Notes under the pieces: model-generated
Told to the model about the DNA's origin: nothing
Databases searched by the model: none
What the model saw: the letters and a program-made list of their open reading frames with translations, nothing else
Shown here: piece by piece, positions 18,679 to 26,712 of the stretch
Position numbering within the stretch: the stretch's first letter is position 1
Layout of the letters: every line of letters starts with the position of its first letter
Assembly (NCBI GenBank): GCA_021774695.1
Contig: JAJFIU010000026.1
Span: forward strand, 1 to 39,386
Length of the DNA stretch: 39,386 bases
Direction: 5' to 3'
Origin: Alphaproteobacteria bacterium
GTDB taxonomy: Bacteria > Pseudomonadota > Alphaproteobacteria > Sphingomonadales > Kordiimonadaceae
Position numbers and translations under genes: made by a program

Positions 18679-19785
18679 CTAGGTTTTTTGAGCCGCCCGT
18701 GCTTCTCGCCATAACTGCGTAACTGCTGACAACAGGCTCCTGCGTGTCGCAGCCAGAAACAAACGATTATCAGGCAGGTCGGTCTTGAGGCGAAAATAAG
18801 CTTTTTCCAGCGAGTGGTAGGGCATGCCAGGAAACAAATGATGTGTGGCATGAAAGCGAAGACCAACCGGAGCCCAGAGGCTTGAAATATAGCGGTTTCC
18901 CGGGATATCCACGCTATCGAGAAACTCTTCTTGCCGGTTCATTCGCTCCCTGCCTGCGTTCCTGTATGCGTGCGCTGCCAGCGTGCGCAGCCCGTTCAGC
19001 ACGAAAACTGAAAATGTCACCAGATACCAAACAACAAAAAAGACCAGTGGTAAAATATCCATATAAAACAGCGCGAAGGCACTGTATGCGTATAGTCCGG
19101 TTAAGATGTCTTCTACCAACCAACCGCTGGCCTGATCTTTCTTTGGATGTGGCCGGATGTAGGCGAAATCAATAACAAGGCTGCTGGCGCGCTGCCATAT
19201 GTAGTGTCTAAATTTGGCGCTGACGAGCGTGAGCGGCATCAAAACGGCGTAGCGGGCCACAAGAAGCAGGGGCACGATGAATGCCTGCGCGACAAAAGCA
19301 ATGATCTTCCAGGGTTTATCAACGGCAAACGGCAGATACTCACCGTCTTCAGCCGTGCCGTAATGTTGGGGCTTGTGGTGATCAATATGTACGTCAGCGT
19401 AGGTATAGGCTGGAACCATTAACGGCATGCCGCATGCCGCATTCCAGAAACGACGAAATCCAGTGAAAGTACCTTTACGAAAATGGGCTAATTCGTGAAT
19501 GAAAATCACCGCACGGTATAGCGCCAACATAGCCACAAGAAGTGCTGCAATCTGGATGAACGAGGCAACAGGTGATAAAACAGCAACCGCTACCGCCGCC
19601 CAGCCGATAAGAGTGCTCAAACTGAAGTCAATCCAGTAGATGCGCGCGTTTGGTGTCCAAAGGTCCTTCACCAATCGGCGGGCCTCTTTCAAGGGAAAAT
19701 CAGCTGCTTCAGGGTGCGCGCCTGACACGGCTCGAGTTTGCCTGTTTGCCTCAAGCTGATTGTTTTCTACCGCTGCATCAATCAT
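18679..19785 (-). CDS. Membrane fatty-acid desaturase/hydroxylase
   Basis: A 368-residue integral membrane di-iron enzyme of the fatty-acid desaturase family. All three histidine boxes are present: HELAH at 97-101, HIDHH at 133-137 (with His141 nearby), and HATHH at 312-316 (with His324 nearby). Hydrophobic segments sit at about 55-95 and 160-270. The family includes acyl-lipid desaturases, sphingolipid desaturases/hydroxylases and carotenoid ketolases. The position between the flippase and ceramide synthase genes, with 60-base gaps on each side, suggests that it modifies the sphingoid base or the N-acyl chain. Whether it inserts a double bond or a hydroxyl, and at which carbon, cannot be read from sequence. 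Confidence 0.88.
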   Translation of the reverse strand: MIDAAVENNQLEANRQTRAVSGAHPEAADFPLKEARRLVKDLWTPNARIYWIDFSLSTLIGWAAVAVAVLSPVASFIQIAALLVAMLALYRAVIFIHELAHFRKGTFTGFRRFWNAACGMPLMVPAYTYADVHIDHHKPQHYGTAEDGEYLPFAVDKPWKIIAFVAQAFIVPLLLVARYAVLMPLTLVSAKFRHYIWQRASSLVIDFAYIRPHPKKDQASGWLVEDILTGLYAYSAFALFYMDILPLVFFVVWYLVTFSVFVLNGLRTLAAHAYRNAGRERMNRQEEFLDSVDIPGNRYISSLWAPVGLRFHATHHLFPGMPYHSLEKAYFRLKTDLPDNRLFLAATRRSLLSAVTQLWREARAAQKT

Positions 19786-19845
19786 TTCAGTTTCGCCTCA
19801 ACGACATAAGTTCCCTGCCGTTTCAATGTTAGTGACAGTCGCCTG

Positions 19846-21402
19846 CTACTTCGTCACACGACTGAGCCAGCGGCCCGGTTTGCCGAGCGCAGCTGCGTCT
19901 TCCGCTTTTAGACCATATCGCACCAGAGCAAGCAGCGCCACAATAAGCCCAAATATGGCGGTTATAAGACCTGTTGGCGCGGGAAAGCGTGGCCCAATCT
20001 CCGCCAGTGAAACAAGCACTGTCGCAGAAATAAGAGAAACAAATGCAGGTTTCAAGGTCTCGCTGGTGTAAGGCCATAGTTTGAAGATCAAGGCAGTTTG
20101 CGCGAATGCCAGGTAAGCGGTGATGTTCAGTCCTATGGCGGCAGCAATGGCCGCGCCAGTAACACCGTGTACGGGAATAAGCATCCAACCGAGATAAATG
20201 AATACCGTCAGGCCAATCAATCCGTTGACCGGCGGTAGCAGTCGGTGGCCAAGCATTTCGACAATTGATTGCGACGGCCCGCTTGCAGCCTCCAACACGC
20301 GCCCAGCGACTAGAATGGCAATGGCTGCCGCAGCAGCCTGAAAACCGGGCTCAAGCGCGCTTAAGATGTCGGCCCGGGCAAGATAAAGCGCTGCACCAAA
20401 GGGAAGGGCGAGACACAGGGACATTCTTGTTGCGAAGGAATACATATGCTGAAGGCGATGTTTGTCGCCTTTGCCGTCTTTTTCCGCCGCCAGTGGCGCC
20501 ATGACATATTCAAATGCCAGACGCACAACCTGCAATGCACTCGCTAGTTTTCGCGCGATAGCATAATAGCCACCAGCCGCGGCGCCTGCTGCTCCAGGCA
20601 GCATAAAGTTGAGCAGCATTACTGGAAATTCACTGAACAGTTTTTTAATCAGGTTGGACGGCATGACTGTAAAGCCGTATTTGGCCATATCCTTGGCAAT
20701 TCTTCCGGTGAATTTTGCCCGCAATACGTCAGACATATCATAGTGCAACGCAACCAGCCTTAGCGCCAAAATTGCTGCGAGAACAACGCTCAATAGATGA
20801 GCGAGAAAAAGACCGTATGTATTTAATCCAAAATAGAAAAATGCGACTGCAGCCACCAATCTAAGACCTTGTTCGTAAAAAATACGAACCCGAATTTCCG
20901 GGCCAAACTTCCGGCGAGCGCGTATCGCTGCAGTGCCAACTTCAACGATTGTCCAAAAGGGCAGCACCCATACGTATATGCGGATAACATTGGTCAGATG
21001 AACCTGGTCTTCTGCGCCCACATTGATGAATTGTGATATGGCTGGAGCATAATAAGTGCCAAGACCGGCAAATGCGCAGGCGAGTAAAAAGCTGAGTTTG
21101 AGGGCAAATCCTGCGACCGATGCTTCGTCTTTTTTCGCAACGCGCGGTACAAACCGCTGCAGTGCAGTGGTCATAGCGGCGTCGGACAAGGCAGTGGAAA
21201 CCTTCACATAACTCCATAAAACAGCGAATAGGCCGAAAGTCTCAGCGCCGTAGGCCCATGTGAAAACAACAACTGAAAGTGCTTCGATTAGCGCGCCCAA
21301 CCGTCCGACAAACGCAAGGCTGGCACCACCAGCAACCTGACGCAGATCATCTGCAGTTTCTTCACTTGACGGTGGAGTAGGTTCAGATGAGTTCTTGGTC
21401 AT
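19846..21402 (-). CDS. MATE/MVF-type lipid or polysaccharide flippase
   Basis: A 518-residue polytopic protein with about 14 hydrophobic segments, of the Wzx/polysaccharide-synthesis branch of the MOP (MATE, MurJ, Wzx) flippase superfamily. The N-terminal 20 residues are polar and acidic (SSEPTPPSSEETADD), followed by LRQVAGGASLAFVGRLGALIEAL, the usual start of the first helix pair. Family members flip lipid-linked sugars across the inner membrane. Its start codon overlaps the lptG stop by four bases (ATGA), so the two are translationally coupled. No glycosyltransferase is near, so an undecaprenyl-linked glycan is not an obvious substrate; a sphingolipid is inferred from operon context. The family is certain only at the superfamily level. 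Confidence 0.85.
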   Translation of the reverse strand: MTKNSSEPTPPSSEETADDLRQVAGGASLAFVGRLGALIEALSVVVFTWAYGAETFGLFAVLWSYVKVSTALSDAAMTTALQRFVPRVAKKDEASVAGFALKLSFLLACAFAGLGTYYAPAISQFINVGAEDQVHLTNVIRIYVWVLPFWTIVEVGTAAIRARRKFGPEIRVRIFYEQGLRLVAAVAFFYFGLNTYGLFLAHLLSVVLAAILALRLVALHYDMSDVLRAKFTGRIAKDMAKYGFTVMPSNLIKKLFSEFPVMLLNFMLPGAAGAAAGGYYAIARKLASALQVVRLAFEYVMAPLAAEKDGKGDKHRLQHMYSFATRMSLCLALPFGAALYLARADILSALEPGFQAAAAAIAILVAGRVLEAASGPSQSIVEMLGHRLLPPVNGLIGLTVFIYLGWMLIPVHGVTGAAIAAAIGLNITAYLAFAQTALIFKLWPYTSETLKPAFVSLISATVLVSLAEIGPRFPAPTGLITAIFGLIVALLALVRYGLKAEDAAALGKPGRWLSRVTK

Positions 21403-22589
21403 TTAGGTTTAGGTGTAGCTGGAGGAGAGGCTGGCCTTTTTCGCAACCGGTTGGTCGTACGCAATTGAGGTTTACCTTCCTCTGTGTAGAAAATGACTGT
21501 GTAGCCCACCAATAAAAACAGGAAAAACGGCGCCCAGGCGGCCAAAAATGGTGGAGCAACACCAAATTCGCCCATTGCGAGCATGAAATTATCGGCAACA
21601 AAAAAACTGAAGCCTAGCGCCATGCCGAATACGAGTCGGATGATCAAACTGCCGCCCCGCGAGACGCCAAATGCTGCCACTGCTGCAAGTAAGGGCATAA
21701 GCAACGTTGAAGCTGGTGCTGCAATTTTTTGCAGAAAACTGGCCATCAATCGGTCGGTCGACAGGCCTTCCGCTTCAAGGCGTTGCATTGATTGCCAAAG
21801 CTCGCCGAAAGACACCTGATCGGCCTTCACGTTGAGGGCAAGAAATCTTTCAGGGCTGGTTGGTATTAACCACCGGACTGAAGGCGTGACAGACAGCAGG
21901 TGGGAATTTGCGTCAAACCGCCGAACTTCGTGCAGGGTCCACTCACCGTTCTGATGCCAGGCAAAATCTGCTTTAACCATCGCTTGCACACGGCCGAGCT
22001 CATCGCGTTCGAAGATGGAAACACGGTCTAAGATAACTCTGTTTCTCACGGTGCTGACAGATTCGACCAAAACAATGCTGTCGCCTTCACGCACCCACGT
22101 CCGCCCGGCCAAATTAGTGTTTGTCGGCAAGTCAACGGCATAACCGTTGGCTTCCCAATATTGCAGGTCTCGGTTTGCGTCGTTTACGATGGTTTCGTTG
22201 AAAATGAAATGGGCGACGCCTATCAACAATGAGGCGATACCGAGGGGTAACAAGATGCGGTGGGCCGACAGCCCGCTTGCCTTCATTACCGTGACTTCAC
22301 TGCTTTGGTTAAGGGTTGCCAGTGTCAGCAAAGTAGCTAATAGGGCAGTGAACGGCGCAAATTGGCTTATCAGCTGCGGTGCGCGCATGCTCACGTAAGA
22401 CACGATAGACACCCAGGTTGCGCCGTCTGCAGCCATGATATTGTCTGCAGTTGCCAACAGGTCGAGCATTTGCAGGACGACGGTGAGCCCAATGAGAATG
22501 CCGAAAAACCTGCTCAGGTGCATGCGCACCATATAGCGCGCTAGGGTTCTCGAGGGGATTAGAGCGCGACGCAGAGAGCGAAATATCAT
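21399..22589 (-). CDS. lptG: LptG-like permease of an Lpt lipid exporter
   Basis: A 396-residue inner-membrane protein of the YjgP/YjgQ family. Three hydrophobic segments in the N-terminal part (about 27-130), a periplasmic domain of beta-rich character (about 140-270, RTWVREGDSIVLVES, WTLHEVRRFD) and three C-terminal segments match LptG. In known systems LptF and LptG with the ATPase LptB2 extract LPS from the inner membrane and pass it to LptC. The C-terminus carries a basic, proline-rich cytoplasmic tail (RKRPASPPATPKPK). It overlaps lptF by four bases and the flippase gene by four. The usual neighbours (lptD, surA, pdxA) are absent and ceramide genes take their place, which raises the question of its cargo. 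Confidence 0.9.
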   Translation of the reverse strand: MIFRSLRRALIPSRTLARYMVRMHLSRFFGILIGLTVVLQMLDLLATADNIMAADGATWVSIVSYVSMRAPQLISQFAPFTALLATLLTLATLNQSSEVTVMKASGLSAHRILLPLGIASLLIGVAHFIFNETIVNDANRDLQYWEANGYAVDLPTNTNLAGRTWVREGDSIVLVESVSTVRNRVILDRVSIFERDELGRVQAMVKADFAWHQNGEWTLHEVRRFDANSHLLSVTPSVRWLIPTSPERFLALNVKADQVSFGELWQSMQRLEAEGLSTDRLMASFLQKIAAPASTLLMPLLAAVAAFGVSRGGSLIIRLVFGMALGFSFFVADNFMLAMGEFGVAPPFLAAWAPFFLFLLVGYTVIFYTEEGKPQLRTTNRLRKRPASPPATPKPK

Positions 22590-23797
22590 GTTTGCTCTCC
22601 TATGCCCATAATACGTTTGCCGAGCCGTTTGATTGGCCCGGAGACAGCGCTGACGGCGGCATCGATGTAGGCCAGCGGTTCGCCGCCGACCTTAAATGCG
22701 ACGATGCGAAATAGAAGGAAACTGATAAAGGCGAAAGCCAAAAATAGTGCCCAAATGGTAAAATAGGGCGATGAGCCGGTTTTCACGGCTGTTTCCATGG
22801 CTTCCATCAATTCATTGTATACGACAAGCAACGACAGACCGATAACGATGCCTGAACCGCGGCCAGTTCGTTTGTTGGTAATACCCATCGGTATCGCCAG
22901 GAATGGCAGGATAAAAAAGGAAAATGTATGCATTAGTCGCCAATGGAAATTTCCCCTGAAGGCTGCACGTTCATCCAGCGAATTCAGGGGGTTATCCATT
23001 TCCGTGAAGAGCTCCGGCAAGGTCAATTCGAGTTCTTGGCCGCCCCTATCACGGAAAACTTCTCTCGCCGGCAGTTTGATGGTCAAGTCCTGACGCTCAA
23101 AATTTAGAACTCGAGGTTTATTTTGGCTCTCATTAAGGTCAATCAAGACACCGTTAAAAAGCCGCAGCAAAATTGTCTGATCATCATCGGTTGCAAAAAA
23201 GCCGCCCCGCTCAGCGGTTACAGTAATGCTGCCGCCTGCGCTGCGTCGTTCCAGGAAAATACCGGCCAATTCGGCTCCCTGGTTACGGGATTCCTCAATC
23301 ATCAAGGTAATGTCATCGCCGATCTCTACGAATTCACCAACCCGGATGCTGGCGCCGAGTGCGCCACTTCTCAGATCAAAAACTAAACCACGGTAGGCAT
23401 ATTGGCTGTATGGCTGCACCCAGCCCACCAGAACTGTGTTCACCACAGCTAGAAAAGCCGCCAAAAACAGGAGTGGACGTACAAGTTGTGACAGGCTCGT
23501 GCCAGCCGACGTAATGGCGTCATACTCGCTCGACAGGGATATTTTACGGAATGCGACCAGCACACCAAGCAGCAAACCAACCGGCAATGCCAACCCCATA
23601 TAATGCGGCGTCAAGTTTGCAAGCATGCGGAACACAACTTCCACCGGACCGCCCTGATTGACTACAAAGTCAAATAACTTGAGCATGCGTTCCAAAATTA
23701 GCAGCAGTGCTGCGACACCCAGTGTAATAAACATGGGCGTCAGAACTTGCCGCAAAATATAGCGGTCGATGCTGGTAAATAAGGAACGACTAGACAT
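22586..23797 (-). CDS. lptF: LptF-like permease of an Lpt lipid exporter
   Basis: A 403-residue partner of the LptG-like protein, same fold: N-terminal start IDRYILRQVLTPMFITLGVAALLLILERMLK typical of LptF, three hydrophobic segments by about residue 125, a periplasmic beta domain (about 140-270), then three C-terminal segments, with the loop PLAIPMGI-like motif FFILPFLAIPMGITNKRTGRG. It is the first gene of the operon lptF-lptG-flippase-desaturase-ceramide synthase, all joined by overlaps or gaps of 60 bases. The gene diverges from the DUF2141 gene, with the shared control region at 23798-23981. Whether this is the only LptF in the genome, or a second copy for sphingolipids, cannot be seen here. 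Confidence 0.9.
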   Translation of the reverse strand: MSSRSLFTSIDRYILRQVLTPMFITLGVAALLLILERMLKLFDFVVNQGGPVEVVFRMLANLTPHYMGLALPVGLLLGVLVAFRKISLSSEYDAITSAGTSLSQLVRPLLFLAAFLAVVNTVLVGWVQPYSQYAYRGLVFDLRSGALGASIRVGEFVEIGDDITLMIEESRNQGAELAGIFLERRSAGGSITVTAERGGFFATDDDQTILLRLFNGVLIDLNESQNKPRVLNFERQDLTIKLPAREVFRDRGGQELELTLPELFTEMDNPLNSLDERAAFRGNFHWRLMHTFSFFILPFLAIPMGITNKRTGRGSGIVIGLSLLVVYNELMEAMETAVKTGSSPYFTIWALFLAFAFISFLLFRIVAFKVGGEPLAYIDAAVSAVSGPIKRLGKRIMGIGEQT

Positions 23798-23981
23798 AGA
23801 ATGGCGCTACACTGGTTAGAGAGATGTTTCAAGAGACATTTCTGTATCTTCCATCCTAAAATCATGGCAGAAAAAAGAGAGTGTTTCGTCTTATTGTATT
23901 TATTTGGGCCACAATTTTGCCACCATCCGGCGCTTATTTCTAATGTATCAAAGGGTTGCAAGGCTAGTGCCGGAGATTTTA

Positions 23982-24563
23982 ATGACTAAAACTGTGTCGT
24001 ATTTTACAGCGAAACAAAATAGCGCACTGCGATTTGCAACATCAATTACCGCGTTGCTTTTAGTGACCACTGGTTCATGGGCCGATGAAACACCGACCAA
24101 ATTGGTGAACCAAGCTACGGACATTGAAAGCCAATGTATGGTTGAGGCCGGACAAGCTGCGCTTGAGGTTACTGTTGATAATCTTCAAACAACTGAAGGC
24201 CAGATGCGCGCGCAAATATACAGCTCCAATCCTGATGATTTTCTAGCTAAAGGCAAAAAGTTAGTAAGGGTTGATGTGCCGGTTAAAACATTAGATGGAC
24301 CAGTAATTTGCGTTCCACTGCCCGCGCCTGGGACATACGCACTTGTTGTCATGCATGACAAAAATGCCAACGGCAAAGCAGATATTTTCTCAGAAGGTTT
24401 CGGCTTTTCAAATAATCCGAAGTTATCGATGGCGCCGCCGGACGGTGAAGAAGTGATGTTTGTTGCAGACGCTGGCGTCAGCAAGCACATTATCGAACTC
24501 ACGTATATTTTTGGTGGTGATGACAAGAAAAAGGAAAAACGTCGCAAGTTAAAACGACGCTGA
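23982..24563 (+). CDS. Exported DUF2141 protein
   Basis: A 193-residue secreted or periplasmic protein. The ATG at 23982 has GGAG six bases upstream and gives a signal peptide (hydrophobic core FATSITALLLVTTG, cleavage near SWA). An upstream ATG at 23904 would add 26 unlikely residues. The mature part matches DUF2141: LEVTVDNLQTTEGQMRAQIYSS, then PGTYALVVMHDKNANGKADIFSEGFGFSNNP, an Asn/Asp-rich turn that may bind calcium, closing in a beta strand (KHIIELTYIF). The C-terminus is strongly basic (KKKEKRRKLKRR). The family's function is unknown. Position next to a ceramide-kinase-like gene and opposite lptF suggests a part in sphingolipid handling outside the inner membrane; this is inference. 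Confidence 0.82.
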   Translation: MTKTVSYFTAKQNSALRFATSITALLLVTTGSWADETPTKLVNQATDIESQCMVEAGQAALEVTVDNLQTTEGQMRAQIYSSNPDDFLAKGKKLVRVDVPVKTLDGPVICVPLPAPGTYALVVMHDKNANGKADIFSEGFGFSNNPKLSMAPPDGEEVMFVADAGVSKHIIELTYIFGGDDKKKEKRRKLKRR

Positions 24564-24568
24564 GATTG

Positions 24569-24598
24569 AAAAAAAATTGGAATGCCGTTATGCATTCC
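24569..24598 (-). terminator. Minus-strand intrinsic terminator signal
   Basis: The inverted repeat GGAATGC / GCATTCC (24579-24585 and 24592-24598, six-base loop) has eight A on its 5' side. Read on the minus strand it is therefore a stem followed by AA and eight T. No minus-strand gene ends here, so it would only stop antisense transcription through the DUF2141 gene. Confidence 0.55.
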
Positions 24599-24618
24599 GT
24601 CAAATAGCCGACCAAAAT

Positions 24619-24643
24619 GGGGCCACACGGTCCCTTTTGTTTT
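24619..24643 (+). terminator. Intrinsic terminator after the DUF2141 gene
   Basis: Stem GGGGCC / GGTCCC (one G-U pair) with the four-base loop ACAC at 24619-24634, followed by TTTTGTTTT. Flanking ACCAAAA and TTTTGGT can extend the stem. It separates the DUF2141 gene from the lipid kinase gene, so the two may be transcribed separately. Confidence 0.7.
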
Positions 24644-24714
24644 GGTCAGATGGTTAAATTGACAAACTTTGGTTCACCGTTGGTTGTGGCCATAAAGGCA
24701 GAGTTAGCGCTTTC

Positions 24715-25716
24715 ATGCAGGTTCAAACACATACTATCAACAGCGGCGCAACGGTGCCGCTTGTGGTGATAATTTCCAATCCGTTGAGTTCGACAAATGC
24801 GAAAAACATGGATGGCATTCGTGCGATCGTGAATGCCAGTGCAAATGTTGTTCATTACGAAATGGACGGAATTGACTCGTTAGGCGATGCAATGGAGCTT
24901 TTTTCGCGCGCGAACCCGGCAATGCTAGTTATCAATGGTGGGGACGGCACTATTGGCGCGGCATTGGCGGCGCTTTTGTACAAAAATCCATTTAACGTTA
25001 TCCCGCCAATAGCATTTTTGCCTGGTGGAAAAACCAACATGACAGCAGCCGACTTGGGCTTTAAAGGTCGGCCAGTTAAGGTGTTGAAAAAATTGTTGAA
25101 ATTGGCCCAAGCAGGCGAAATTCCAAACCTGTTGACGCGCCGAAATTTGATTGAAATGGATATGGGTGATGGCGGTCAGCCCAAAGTAGGAACTTTTTTT
25201 GGTACAGCCGGCATTGTTCGCGGTATTTTCTGGTGCAGGGAAAACGCTTACGCAAAAGGCTTACCCAATTCCGTCGCACATGTTTGGTCGGCCTATAGGC
25301 TGGTCATATCGGCTTTGGGCCTGTCCAGAAACAAGGGTCTAATGGTCTCAAACCCCATGTCGATTACGGTTCCGGGCAGCGCCCGAATGAGCGGTCGCTA
25401 TTCAATTGTCATGTGTACCACGCTCGACAGATTACTGTTCGGTACCAAACCATATGGCAGAGAAGGTAAGGGCGGATTGCGGTTTTCGGCACTGGAGGCG
25501 GGCCCCGCCACTCTGATCCGGTCGTTTATAGGTTTGATTACCGGGCGTTTTGGCAATAGTTCGATTGAAGGGCTTCATGTGCGCAAAAGCGATGAAGTCA
25601 GAATTGATGGAACCGATCCGGTAACGCTGGACGGAGAAATTTATCAGCCATTGCCAGATAAACCTGTGGTGCTAAGAGGCAATCGCTCGTTAACCTTTAT
25701 AACCCTGAAAAAGTAG
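24715..25716 (+). CDS. cpgB: Lipid kinase of the diacylglycerol-kinase fold, probable ceramide kinase
   Basis: A 333-residue soluble lipid kinase. The DAGK_cat nucleotide motif is at 75-79 (INGGDGTIG), the second glycine loop at 103-110 reads PGGKTNMT where diacylglycerol kinases usually have PxGTxND, and the C-terminal catalytic loop has LDGE at 305-308. In Caulobacter a kinase of this type (CpgB) phosphorylates ceramide for ceramide phosphoglycerate synthesis. As I recall it lies just before spt with one gene between, and the same order is seen here. Ceramide 1-phosphate formation is therefore the leading call; diacylglycerol or sphingosine are the alternatives. The TAM41-like gene follows 13 bases later, so the two are almost certainly one operon. 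Confidence 0.82.
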   Translation: MQVQTHTINSGATVPLVVIISNPLSSTNAKNMDGIRAIVNASANVVHYEMDGIDSLGDAMELFSRANPAMLVINGGDGTIGAALAALLYKNPFNVIPPIAFLPGGKTNMTAADLGFKGRPVKVLKKLLKLAQAGEIPNLLTRRNLIEMDMGDGGQPKVGTFFGTAGIVRGIFWCRENAYAKGLPNSVAHVWSAYRLVISALGLSRNKGLMVSNPMSITVPGSARMSGRYSIVMCTTLDRLLFGTKPYGREGKGGLRFSALEAGPATLIRSFIGLITGRFGNSSIEGLHVRKSDEVRIDGTDPVTLDGEIYQPLPDKPVVLRGNRSLTFITLKK

Positions 25717-25729
25717 AACCAATAATTCG

Positions 25730-26704
25730 ATGAAGCGAAAATCAACCATTCAAGACGAGAACTCCGTCCCAACGACGCTTGTCGAATTTGTTCTTCAGGA
25801 ATGGAATAGGGACGTGCCTGATGCTGTTTCAACCGCAGCAGAGAGTATCGCTGCAGGATACGGCGATAGCGTGCAAGGCATTCTTTTTTACGGCTCTTGT
25901 TTGCGGACCGGCGAGATTGAAGACAAAATCCTCGATTTCTACGTCATTGTTGACAGTTATGCGGCCGCATATTCCAAGCGTTGGCTGGCGGTTGCTAATC
26001 AATTTATTCCGCCAAACGTGTTTTATCACGAGATGGATGTGGACGGCCTCACCGTACGGTCAAAATATGCGGTTATTTCGATAAAAGATTTTGGGTTTAG
26101 GGTAAATAAGGCATGTCTCAATGTTTCCATATGGGCGCGGTTTTGTCAGCCCAGCATGTTTCTGTTACCGAAAGATGATTGCGCTACAAACCGCGTTGCC
26201 CGTCATATCACGACATCAATTGAAACGATGCTAGGCAACCTGTTGGACCTTAAACCTTGGGCTGTTGCATCCCGGGATCTCTGGGTTGCAGCGTTTGAAG
26301 AGACATATGCTGCTGAACTTAGGTCTGAACGTGGTGGCAAGGGTCTGGAAATATACTTGCTTGATCAATCGCGTTACGATGATGTCACGCCGATCGCGCT
26401 GGCTGAGCTGGGCATAAACCCTGGTGATACCACTTCAACGGCACCCGTAACGCAGCCCTCTCGCACTGATAATTTTCAAGCTAAGCTGATGTGGTTCTAC
26501 AGGCGATTTAACGGGAAAATTGTCAGCTTTTTGCGATTAGTGAAGGCTTCGATGACATTTGATGGCGGGATTGACTATTTGGCTTGGAAAATTCGCCGCC
26601 ACTCTGGCGTTGAGGTTGAAATCAAATCGTGGATGCGAAAACACCCGATTGTCGCGGGTGTTGTTCTTTTCTGGAATTTGCGCCGCAAGGGTGCATTCCG
26701 GTAA
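25730..26704 (+). CDS. TAM41-like nucleotidyltransferase (CDP-lipid synthase candidate)
   Basis: A 324-residue soluble protein with a nucleotidyltransferase fold. The GS motif is at 55-56 (FYGSCLRTG), followed by the acidic strand DFYVIVD at 69-75. The second acid of the usual DxD is Tyr71, a pattern (DFxF/YxV) I know from mitochondrial TAM41, which makes CDP-diacylglycerol. Further agreement is PPNVFYHEMDVDGLTVRSKYAVISIKDF at about 94-121, matching TAM41's PN-(Y/F)F...KYGV(V/I)S run. The last 60 residues are basic with one hydrophobic stretch, suggesting membrane contact. Next to a ceramide kinase it could make CDP-ceramide, or activate the head group. In Caulobacter the gene in this place is one of the cpg genes, as I recall, but I do not assign a symbol. 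Confidence 0.72.
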   Translation: MKRKSTIQDENSVPTTLVEFVLQEWNRDVPDAVSTAAESIAAGYGDSVQGILFYGSCLRTGEIEDKILDFYVIVDSYAAAYSKRWLAVANQFIPPNVFYHEMDVDGLTVRSKYAVISIKDFGFRVNKACLNVSIWARFCQPSMFLLPKDDCATNRVARHITTSIETMLGNLLDLKPWAVASRDLWVAAFEETYAAELRSERGGKGLEIYLLDQSRYDDVTPIALAELGINPGDTTSTAPVTQPSRTDNFQAKLMWFYRRFNGKIVSFLRLVKASMTFDGGIDYLAWKIRRHSGVEVEIKSWMRKHPIVAGVVLFWNLRRKGAFR

Positions 26705-26712
26705 GGCGTTAT

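Noticed and set aside
23822-23842. Imperfect dyad AGATGT...ACATTTCT between lptF and the DUF2141 gene
   Set aside because: The arms do not match without a bulge, and it differs from the 30994 dyad, so there is no evidence of shared control.
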